DNA of 5,565 nucleotides. Source: an uncultured Pelagibacteraceae bacterium. GTDB lineage: Bacteria > Pseudomonadota > Alphaproteobacteria > Pelagibacterales > Pelagibacteraceae. Of the stretch, positions 1 to 5,565 are shown piece by piece (within the stretch, counting starts at the first letter, position 1; every line of letters begins with the position of its first letter). Where the stretch lies: NCBI GenBank assembly GCA_902513415.1, contig CABXMS010000024.1:1-5565 (forward strand), in the 5' to 3' direction. The notes below the pieces were generated by a model that saw only the letters and a program-made list of their open reading frames with translations, did no database searches and was not told the DNA's origin. Both the position numbers and the translations under genes were made by a program.

Positions 1-2068
1 CTATTTTTCCAGATTGAGGATTTTTATTAATTTTTTTCCAATATCTAACTCTTTTTGGTCCAGCGTTATAAGCAGCTATTGCAAATGGATACGATCCCTC
101 ATACTCTAATATAAGACCTGCTATATAATGTGATCCTAATTTAACATTGTATTCCGGGTCTTTCGTAAGTTTTGATTTTGAATAAGGCAATTTTGCTTGT
201 TTCGAAACAGTTTTAGCTGTGTATGTCATTAATTGCATTAATCCTTTTGCACCCGCTGAACTGTTTGCAGAAGTATCAAATTCACTTTCTTGTCTTATTA
301 TAGATAGAATGAAAGCATTTTCAGGTATTTTTCTACCATTAATTATTTCAGGGACATCAATTATAGGGTAATTATATTTATTGTGAAATCTTTTTTCATA
401 AGAAGCAATTTTTGAAATTTGAATAGCAAAGTCAAATCTTGATATATCAGAGGCTAATTTTGCTGCTAGGATTTCGCTACCATTATTCACATCTTCATTT
501 GCAAGATGCCTAAGTATATGTTTTGAATACTTATCTTTATTCAATTCATCTAACAAATAAACAAGTTTAACTAGTTTTTTTTTATAAAAATTTTCTACAA
601 TTTTCTTATTTATGTCCATTAAAGGGTTTAAAGAAAATGTTTTTTCTGGAAAAACTTTCATGTGTGAAAGCTGTCCATAGTATGTAGTTAAATATTTAGC
701 ACCATTTTTATACCACTCATCTGCAAATTCTTTTTGTCCCATTTTTTCATAAGATCTGGCAATCCAATAAGCGCCTCTAGATAAACTAATCGGATAACCA
801 ACATTTTCATAAAATTTAGTAAAATGATCTTTAGCTAATATTGGATCATTTAAAAAACTTAAAGCAATCCATCCACTCATCCATTCAGCCTCTGCAAATT
901 CTGGACCTTCTATTAAACCATGTTGAGATGCAATTTTATATGCAGTTTCATATTTTTTTTTATATATTAATGATCTTGATATTATTGATCTTTCTTTCCA
1001 CCACTTGTCGGGTCTTATCATGTAATCTTTAGTATTTTTAATTTTTAATAAAATTTCTAAACTACTATCAACTCTTCCTCTTTTTCTTCTCCATTTTAGT
1101 CTGTCATAATTTAAACCTGCATCATTTTTAAATTTTGCTGGAACTTTGTTTATGGCATTGTCAACACCATAAGATTTACTCATTAATAATTGTCTCGCTG
1201 TATAAACCAATTGATGCTCTTTAGGTAAATATCTCAACATTCTTTTTAGATCCCAATATTTATTTTCCCATGCTAGGTAATCAGCTCTCTTTATATAGTC
1301 TTCAGGTTTAATGTATTTTTTATATTTTTTTCTTACAATTTTTAATTCTGATCTTGACAATTCAGCTGTAATAAAACCGTCTTTAATTAATTTAGAACCC
1401 AAATTATCATTTCCATTTGTTATAAGAATTTCACCTTGTACCATTTTACCGAAACCACTAAGAGGTGGGTTTGCTTCGAACCAACTAGTTATTTCTTTTT
1501 TTGATAAATTATTTGTTGAAAGCTTGTGTTCAGCAAGGTATTTAATTCTTCCAATTCGAGGGAAGTTAGGATTGCGTAATATGAACTGTTTATAGTCAGT
1601 GAATGTAGCTTGGTTTCTACTTGTTAATAAATATCTCCATAATATAAAATCATAAATAGTTTTATCTTTTGCTTTTTTTGCTATTTTTAAAGCTCCTATC
1701 CATCTTGCTTTTTCCATTTGTTGTATGGCTTTACTTGCATATTCAAAATCCTTTTTAGAAAAATATTTTGAAGTTTTTGCTTTTTTGGACTTATCTTTAG
1801 TTACAATTAATGGTTTTGACTTAGGAATAATAATACCATGAATCTTATTTAATTTATTCTTCTCAACAATTTTTTTAATTGGTTTTTTTATTAAATTAGT
1901 AGGTTTTATAGGAGGAATTAATATCCCTTTTGATATTTTCTTTTTGATTAATTCTGTACTAAGAATTGGTTTGTTTTTAGGTATAATTAAAGTATCCGCT
2001 AGACAAATATGAATAATAGTCAAAAAAACTATATTTAATATTAATATTTTTTTACTTGTTAACAACAT
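1..2068 (-). CDS. slt: Soluble lytic murein transglycosylase (Slt70-like), C-terminus cut off by the window edge
   Basis: Cleaves the MurNAc-GlcNAc bond of peptidoglycan in the periplasm, leaving 1,6-anhydro-MurNAc ends. 689 residues are visible, plus one base of the next codon at position 1; the C-terminal tail is outside the window. The ATG at 2068 is the first start after an in-frame TAA (2077-2075). Residues 1-24 form a signal peptide (lysines, a hydrophobic stretch, then a likely signal peptidase I site after CLA). Residues about 25-100 are a Lys/Pro-rich linker. About 100-560 is a helical region like the Slt70 U/L superhelix, with a YGQL motif near residue 464. The catalytic SLT domain follows: IRQESEFD with catalytic Glu594 (equivalent to E. 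coli Slt70 Glu478), GLMQL at 609-613 and AYNAG at 666-670. It is already longer than E. coli Slt70 (645 aa), mainly because of the linker. It is divergent from dapA across 40 bases. Family assignment is firm; the physiological role is inferred. Confidence 0.93.
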   Translation of the reverse strand, partial: MLLTSKKILILNIVFLTIIHICLADTLIIPKNKPILSTELIKKKISKGILIPPIKPTNLIKKPIKKIVEKNKLNKIHGIIIPKSKPLIVTKDKSKKAKTSKYFSKKDFEYASKAIQQMEKARWIGALKIAKKAKDKTIYDFILWRYLLTSRNQATFTDYKQFILRNPNFPRIGRIKYLAEHKLSTNNLSKKEITSWFEANPPLSGFGKMVQGEILITNGNDNLGSKLIKDGFITAELSRSELKIVRKKYKKYIKPEDYIKRADYLAWENKYWDLKRMLRYLPKEHQLVYTARQLLMSKSYGVDNAINKVPAKFKNDAGLNYDRLKWRRKRGRVDSSLEILLKIKNTKDYMIRPDKWWKERSIISRSLIYKKKYETAYKIASQHGLIEGPEFAEAEWMSGWIALSFLNDPILAKDHFTKFYENVGYPISLSRGAYWIARSYEKMGQKEFADEWYKNGAKYLTTYYGQLSHMKVFPEKTFSLNPLMDINKKIVENFYKKKLVKLVYLLDELNKDKYSKHILRHLANEDVNNGSEILAAKLASDISRFDFAIQISKIASYEKRFHNKYNYPIIDVPEIINGRKIPENAFILSIIRQESEFDTSANSSAGAKGLMQLMTYTAKTVSKQAKLPYSKSKLTKDPEYNVKLGSHYIAGLILEYEGSYPFAIAAYNAGPKRVRYWKKINKNPQSGKI
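1811..1987 (-). repeat. Three-unit Pro/Lys repeat in the transglycosylase linker
   Basis: Just after the signal peptide the protein has three similar heptads: IIPKNKP (28-34), LIPPIKP (50-56) and IIPKSKP (80-86). The consensus is [LI]-I-P-[PK]-x-K-P. They are separated by lysine-rich spacers of 15 and 23 residues. The similarity is at the protein level; the DNA copies differ. The segment has no resemblance to the Slt70 catalytic or superhelical domains and looks like an extended basic tether. Its function is unknown to me. Confidence 0.55.
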
Positions 2069-2074
2069 ATATTT

Positions 2075-2103
2075 TTAAAAGAATCTGCAATTTATGTTAT
2101 AAG
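2075..2103 (+). promoter_or_regulatory. Predicted promoter of dapA and downstream genes, probably giving a leaderless mRNA
   Basis: TTAAAA (2075-2080, 4/6 to TTGACA), a 17-base spacer and TATAAG (2098-2103, 5/6 to TATAAT) sit directly before dapA. Only five bases separate the -10 box from the ATG at 2109, so transcription would be expected to begin at or within a base or two of the start codon. That fits the lack of a ribosome-binding site. The -10 box overlaps the opposite-strand -10 box of the transglycosylase promoter (2096-2101). The -35 match is weak and no experimental support is visible. Confidence 0.4.
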
Positions 2104-2124
2104 TATTTATGTTTAAAGGTTCAA
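2096..2124 (-). promoter_or_regulatory. Predicted sigma-70-type promoter of the transglycosylase gene
   Basis: Read on the minus strand, TTGAAC (2124-2119, 4/6 to TTGACA) is separated by exactly 17 bases from TATAAC (2101-2096, 5/6 to TATAAT). Initiation about seven bases downstream of the -10 box, near 2089, would give a leader of roughly 20 bases before the ATG at 2068. The -35 box lies inside the first codons of dapA. No good Shine-Dalgarno sequence lies in the leader. The spacing is ideal, but A+T-rich DNA produces such boxes by chance, so this is a prediction only. Confidence 0.5.
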
Positions 2125-2993
2125 ATGTTGCATTAATTACCCCATTTAAAAATAATAAGTTAGATGAGGAAAATTATATCAAATTAATTGATTTTCATCT
2201 AAAAAATGGAACAAATGGTCTAGTTCCTGCTGGCACTACAGGAGAGTCTCCTACTTTGAATCATAAAGAACATGAAAAAGTAATAGAAATTTGCATCAGG
2301 GAGTCTAACGGAAAAGTGCCTGTTATAGCAGGTACAGGATCAAACTCTACAGCTGAAGCTATATCGTTAACTCAACATGCTGAAAAAGCGGGAGCTGATG
2401 GAGCATTAGTAGTCACACCATATTATAATAAACCTACGCAAGAAGGTCTTTATCAACATTATAAATCTATAAACGACAATACAAACCTACCAATAATAAT
2501 TTATAATATCCCCAGCAGATGTGTAATTGATATGTCAGTTGATACTATGGCTAGATTATTCGAACTTAAAAATATTGTTGGCGTTAAAGATGCAACGGGT
2601 GATTTGAATAGACTTGATCAAACAATAAAAAAATTAGGAAATGAATTTATACAGCTTACTGGTGAAGACGGACTTGCACTTCAATTTAATAAAAGAGGTG
2701 GAGTGGGAATAATTTCGGTTACAGCTAATATTGCACCTAAATTATGCTCTGATATGCAAAAATATTCAAAATCTAAATCTGATAATGAAATTAAAGAGGC
2801 TGAAAGAATAGATCAAATTCTACAACCCCTACATAAATCTTTATTTATAGAGAGCAATCCTGCACCAGTTAAATTTGCAGCAAAACTTTTAGGTTTTTGT
2901 GATGATGAAATTAGACTTCCTTTAGTTAAAGTTAATAAAGAAACACAAGAAGAGGTTAAAAAAACTTTAAAGTCTGCAAAATTAATTCAATAA
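2109..2993 (+). CDS. dapA: 4-hydroxy-tetrahydrodipicolinate synthase (DHDPS)
   Basis: Cytoplasmic class I aldolase that condenses pyruvate with aspartate semialdehyde, the first committed step to diaminopimelate (peptidoglycan) and lysine. At 294 aa it has the usual length, and MFKGSNVALITPF is a typical DapA N-terminus, which fixes the start. The (beta/alpha)8 barrel is complete: AGTTGES at 41-47 (Thr43, Thr44), PYYNKPTQEG from 104 with Tyr106, YNIPSR at 132-137 (Tyr132, Arg137) and GVKDATG with the Schiff-base Lys160. These match E. coli Thr44, Thr45, Tyr107, Tyr133, Arg138 and Lys161 with an offset of one. The lysine-inhibition site also looks kept (His52, His55, Asn79, Glu83, Tyr105), with Pro48 in place of E. 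coli Ala49, so feedback inhibition is plausible. It is the first gene of the plus-strand run; its TAA is followed directly by the smpB ATG. No Shine-Dalgarno sequence and no room for a lysine riboswitch upstream. Confidence 0.97.
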   Translation: MFKGSNVALITPFKNNKLDEENYIKLIDFHLKNGTNGLVPAGTTGESPTLNHKEHEKVIEICIRESNGKVPVIAGTGSNSTAEAISLTQHAEKAGADGALVVTPYYNKPTQEGLYQHYKSINDNTNLPIIIYNIPSRCVIDMSVDTMARLFELKNIVGVKDATGDLNRLDQTIKKLGNEFIQLTGEDGLALQFNKRGGVGIISVTANIAPKLCSDMQKYSKSKSDNEIKEAERIDQILQPLHKSLFIESNPAPVKFAAKLLGFCDDEIRLPLVKVNKETQEEVKKTLKSAKLIQ

Positions 2994-3464
2994 ATGAAAA
3001 AGAAAACCAATGCAGGTTTAAAAATTATTTGCATTAATAGAAAGGCTAGTTTTAATTATTTTTTTAAAGATCAAATTGAGGCTGGGATAGTTCTTAAAGG
3101 TTCCGAAATTAAATCTATTAGAGCGGGGAAAATTAATATTGCAGAATCATATGCAGTAGAAAAAAATGGAGAAATTTTTCTCATTAATTCACACATACCA
3201 ATTTATAAGCAAGCAAGTTATTCGAATCATAATCCTTATTCAGAAAGAAAACTTTTATTTAATAAAAAAGAAATTAATAAATTATTAGGAAATATTAATG
3301 AAGATGGCTTAACATTGGTTCCTACTAAAATGTATTTTAAAAAGGGAAAAGCAAAAATTGTAATAGCTGTAGCTAAAGGTAAAAAACAATACGACAAGAG
3401 ACATACTAAAAAAACCAGAGACTGGAACCGTGAAAAAGCAAGATATTTTAGAAAATCAAGTTAA
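2994..3464 (+). CDS. smpB: SsrA-binding protein SmpB (tmRNA partner in trans-translation)
   Basis: Binds tmRNA (SsrA) and places it in the A site of ribosomes stalled on broken mRNAs, so that the nascent chain is tagged and the ribosome freed. 156 aa, normal for the family. Recognisable blocks are [10 protein letters not shown] (15-24), the oligonucleotide-binding core [16 protein letters not shown] (31-46) with Glu38 in the usual GxEIKS motif, NIAESY (48-53), RKLLF (85-89), and the hallmark [10 protein letters not shown] (127-136) leading to the basic tail with Trp144. The tail ends in KARYFRKSS, comparable to the decoding-centre tail of E. coli SmpB. The ATG follows the dapA stop with no gap (TAAATG), which suggests translational coupling; no Shine-Dalgarno sequence is visible. 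The last 11 codons and the stop overlap the folK start. The tmRNA gene itself is not in this window. Confidence 0.97.
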   Translation: MKKKTNAGLKIICINRKASFNYFFKDQIEAGIVLKGSEIKSIRAGKINIAESYAVEKNGEIFLINSHIPIYKQASYSNHNPYSERKLLFNKKEINKLLGNINEDGLTLVPTKMYFKKGKAKIVIAVAKGKKQYDKRHTKKTRDWNREKARYFRKSS

Positions 3465-3957
3465 TAAAGTTTTGTTAGCCATAGGTTCAAATCTAGGAAA
3501 TAGGAAACAAAATATTGAAAAAAGTAAATTTTTATTAGAATTTAATAAAATTAAAATAATAAAAACCTCAAGTTATTATGAAAGTTTATCTTGGCCTAAT
3601 AAAAATTTTCCAAAATATATAAATATTATTCTTGAAGTTGAAACATGTTTAAATCCTTTATCTTTATTTAAAAAATTGCAATTAATTGAAAAGAAATTAG
3701 GTAGAAAAACAACATATAAAAACCACCCTAGAACTTGTGACATTGATATAATTGATTACAACAACAAGTGTTTTACTATTAAATTAAATCCAATAGATCT
3801 ACAAATACCTCATCCAAGATCTCATTTAAGAAGTTTTGTTTTAATACCTTTGCACGAGATATCAAAAAATTGGATACATCCAAAATTTAAACAAAAAATT
3901 AGTTATTTATTAAGCAAAATCGATACTAATGGTTTAAGGGCTATCAAACTTATATAA
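3430..3957 (+). CDS. folK: 2-amino-4-hydroxy-6-hydroxymethyldihydropteridine pyrophosphokinase (HPPK)
   Basis: Transfers pyrophosphate from ATP to 6-hydroxymethyl-7,8-dihydropterin, the step before dihydropteroate synthase in folate synthesis. The 175 aa sequence has the family blocks in order: [12 protein letters not shown] (14-25), TSSYYES (46-52), [13 protein letters not shown] (60-72), KKLGRK (88-93), [10 protein letters not shown] (99-108) with the two Mg-binding Asp104 and Asp106, and [16 protein letters not shown] (126-141). The usual Trp-Gly before the PRT motif (E. coli Trp89-Gly90) is Asn98-His99 here. The only conventional start that leaves the first beta strand intact is GTG at 3430, giving about 13 residues before it and overlapping smpB by 35 bases. 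A TTG at 3472 would remove the start of that strand. FolK is commonly close to 160 aa, so a slightly shorter N-terminus from an unusual start is possible. Function is confident; the exact start is less so. Confidence 0.92.
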   Translation: MKKQDILENQVNKVLLAIGSNLGNRKQNIEKSKFLLEFNKIKIIKTSSYYESLSWPNKNFPKYINIILEVETCLNPLSLFKKLQLIEKKLGRKTTYKNHPRTCDIDIIDYNNKCFTIKLNPIDLQIPHPRSHLRSFVLIPLHEISKNWIHPKFKQKISYLLSKIDTNGLRAIKLI

Positions 3958-3958
3958 T
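3953..3958 (+). promoter_or_regulatory. Possible internal -10 box before rsh
   Basis: A perfect TATAAT (3953-3958) overlaps the folK stop codon and would start a transcript about 12 bases before the rsh ATG at 3977. A second box-like TATAAA lies at 3966-3971. I find no convincing -35 hexamer at 16-18 bases upstream, and A+T-rich DNA contains many such boxes. The 19-base gap between folK and rsh has no terminator-like hairpin, so read-through from dapA is the simpler expectation. Confidence 0.2.
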
Positions 3959-3976
3959 TTAGTGGTATAAACAAAC

Positions 3977-5565
3977 ATGCTTAATTCTGAAGATTTAATT
4001 AAAAGAGTAAAAACATACAATAAGTTTCTTAACCCAGAGACATTAACCAAAGCATATGATTTTGCATTAAAAGCTCATGGAAAACAAAAAAGAGACGAAG
4101 GATCTCCTTATATTATACATCCCATAGCAGTTGCTAATATTTTAACAGAACTAAAACTTGACAGCGCTACTATAGCAACTGGATTGTTACATGATACAAT
4201 TGAAGACACTCAAGCAACATATGAAAATATCAAAGAACAATTTGGCAAAGAAGTTGCTGATCTTGTTGATGGTGTAACAAAAATCTCTGAGTTTGAAAAT
4301 CAGGCTATATCTAACTCAAAAGCAGAAAATTTTCGAAAGTTAATTCTTGCAACTTCAAAGGATATAAGAGTTTTATTAGTTAAACTTGCTGACAGGCTGC
4401 ATAATATGAGAACAATAAAATTTAAGATTGGTGAAGAGAAACAAATAAAAAAAGCAAAAGAAACTATGGAAATTTATGCTCCCTTGGCTGATAGAATGGG
4501 AATGAATAGAATAAGAGATGAATTAGAAGATCTTTCTTTTAATGTATTAAATCCTGACGCAAGAAAACTAATAAAAGATCGTTTAGATAAAATAAAAGAT
4601 AATAATTTAACTAGTTTTAATAATGTTTCAGATGAACTTCAAAATGTTCTTAATATAAATAATATTAAATCATATATATATAGCAGAGAGAAAACACCAT
4701 TTTCAATTTGGAGAAAAATACAAAAAAAAAGAATTTCACTTGAACAAATAACAGATATTATGGGCTTTAGAGTTATTTTAGATGACATACCATCATGTTA
4801 TAAAGCATTAGGTGTTTTTCATAACAAATGGAATTGTATACCGGGTAAATTTAAAGATTATATTTCTTCACCTAAAATAAATAATTATCAATCTCTACAT
4901 ACTGCCATTTTTGGTCCAAATAAAAGACCAATTGAAATTCAATTAAGAACTATGCCGATGCATGAATTTGCACAAAGAGGTATTGCTTCTCACTGGAAAT
5001 ATAAATCATCTGAAAAATTTAATTCATTAACATGGAAAGAGTATGACTGGTTAGCTGATTTAGTAGAAATTATAAATAAAAATGAAAATCCAGAACATTA
5101 TTATGAATATACAAAATTACAAATGTTTCAGGAAAATGTTTTTTGTTTCACTCCAAATGGATCTATTATTAAATTACCAAAATCGGCAACCCCAATAGAT
5201 TTTGCATATGCTGTTCATACCCAAATAGGAGATACTGCTATTAGCTGTGAAATTAATGGTAAAGATTCTCCTTTGCAAACCACATTATATAATGGAGATG
5301 TGGTAAAAATTGTGACATCAAAAAAAGTGTCTCCATCATTACATTGGTTGTCATCAACAAAGACAGGTAAAGCAAGAGCAGCCATTAGAAGGTATTGGCA
5401 ATACAGAGAAGACAAAAAAGCTATGAGAAGCAAACAATATAATACAACATTGTGGATATCTTTGCCTGATCATCCTGGGAGATTAGGTGATGTGACAACT
5501 ATGATTGGATCTAATCAAGTTAACATATCAAGTGTTGAAATGGTGGAAAAAACAAAAAATACTAT
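3977..5565 (+). CDS. RelA/SpoT homologue, bifunctional (p)ppGpp synthetase/hydrolase, compact C-terminal half, 3' end off window
   Basis: Makes and degrades the alarmone (p)ppGpp. 529 codons plus two bases are visible from the ATG at 3977, which matches the usual RSH N-terminus; there is no Shine-Dalgarno sequence. The HD hydrolase domain is intact: IIHP with His48, LLHDTIEDT with His72-Asp73 and Glu76-Asp77, and KLADRLHNMRT with Asp139 and Asn143. The synthetase domain follows: REKTPFSIWRK (237-247), Asp260, NNYQSLHT (302-309), EIQLRT with Glu320, and ASHWKYK (337-343). The RXKD motif that marks bifunctional enzymes is KFKD (291-294). The TGS domain spans about 388-450. A short helical piece (KARAAIRRYW, 465-474) then leads straight into an ACT domain at about 491 (LWISLPDHPGRLGD). 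The rest of the helical region and the conserved-cysteine/zinc-finger (RIS) domain of long RSH proteins are missing. It lies 19 bases after folK. Sequence favours a bifunctional Rel/SpoT enzyme, not a synthetase-only RelA. Confidence 0.95.
   Translation, partial: MLNSEDLIKRVKTYNKFLNPETLTKAYDFALKAHGKQKRDEGSPYIIHPIAVANILTELKLDSATIATGLLHDTIEDTQATYENIKEQFGKEVADLVDGVTKISEFENQAISNSKAENFRKLILATSKDIRVLLVKLADRLHNMRTIKFKIGEEKQIKKAKETMEIYAPLADRMGMNRIRDELEDLSFNVLNPDARKLIKDRLDKIKDNNLTSFNNVSDELQNVLNINNIKSYIYSREKTPFSIWRKIQKKRISLEQITDIMGFRVILDDIPSCYKALGVFHNKWNCIPGKFKDYISSPKINNYQSLHTAIFGPNKRPIEIQLRTMPMHEFAQRGIASHWKYKSSEKFNSLTWKEYDWLADLVEIINKNENPEHYYEYTKLQMFQENVFCFTPNGSIIKLPKSATPIDFAYAVHTQIGDTAISCEINGKDSPLQTTLYNGDVVKIVTSKKVSPSLHWLSSTKTGKARAAIRRYWQYREDKKAMRSKQYNTTLWISLPDHPGRLGDVTTMIGSNQVNISSVEMVEKTKNT

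Noticed and set aside
841..1032. Plus-strand open frame of 63 codons
   Set aside because: It lies wholly antisense to the superhelical domain of the transglycosylase, resembles no family and has an A+T-driven hydrophobic composition; it is a shadow frame.
1311..1595. Plus-strand open frame of 94 codons
   Set aside because: Antisense to slt coding sequence with no recognisable motif; the opposite strand is clearly coding through this whole interval.
1994..2005. Cys22 of the transglycosylase as a lipobox, making it a lipoprotein
   Set aside because: The residues before the Cys are Ile-His-Ile, not the L-[AS]-[GA] pattern. A signal peptidase I site after CLA fits better.
2056..2065. Perfect palindrome TTGTTAACAA, a possible operator
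   Set aside because: It lies within codons 2-5 of slt, is only 10 bases long and is easily produced by chance in A+T-rich DNA; no second copy is seen near the promoters.
4650..4682. AT-dinucleotide-rich tract as a possible regulatory or replication element
   Set aside because: It is in frame within the RSH coding sequence (codons rich in Asn, Ile, Tyr) between the hydrolase and synthetase domains, and is explained by A+T-biased codon use.
5215..5433. Minus-strand open frame of 72 codons
   Set aside because: Antisense to the TGS-ACT region of the RelA/SpoT gene, which is plainly coding; no family resemblance.
5321..5450. Frameshift or gene break explaining the missing RSH helical and zinc-finger domains
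   Set aside because: The frame is open without interruption from HD through ACT, and no zinc-finger-like coding is apparent in other frames here; the shortened form looks genuine at the level of this sequence.

Overview
The window is a gene-dense, strongly A+T-rich piece of bacterial chromosome. It has A/T-ending codons, very short or overlapping gene junctions and no clear Shine-Dalgarno sequences. The gene set and order (a soluble lytic transglycosylase divergent from dapA-smpB-folK-rsh), the alphaproteobacterial flavour of the proteins and the streamlined base composition point to an alphaproteobacterium, most likely of the SAR11/Pelagibacterales type. That assignment is inference from composition and synteny; no marker gene proves it.

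Layout: positions 1-2068 (minus strand) carry a Slt70-like periplasmic lytic transglycosylase whose last C-terminal residues lie off the left edge. A 40-base divergent intergenic region (2069-2108) holds what look like two back-to-back promoters with overlapping -10 boxes. The plus strand then carries a compact run: dapA (2109-2993), smpB (2994-3464, starting on the base after the dapA stop), folK (3430-3957, GTG start overlapping smpB by 35 bases), and a RelA/SpoT homologue (3977 to the right edge, incomplete). No stretch over 300 bases is without a gene, and I see no RNA genes, mobile elements or CRISPR arrays.

Functionally the plus-strand run mixes housekeeping jobs: the committed step to diaminopimelate and lysine (DapA), rescue of stalled ribosomes (SmpB with tmRNA), folate biosynthesis (FolK) and the (p)ppGpp stress alarmone (Rsh). 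The divergent gene trims peptidoglycan, the polymer that DapA's pathway supplies with diaminopimelate.

The most notable observation is the architecture of the RelA/SpoT protein. The reading frame goes from the TGS domain almost directly into an ACT domain, skipping most of the helical region and the whole conserved-cysteine/zinc-finger (RIS) domain of ordinary long RSH enzymes. Its synthetase RXKD motif also reads KFKD. Other points of interest are the overlapping promoters with a probably leaderless dapA, the smpB/folK overlap, the absence of rpoZ before rsh, and a repeated proline/lysine linker in the transglycosylase.
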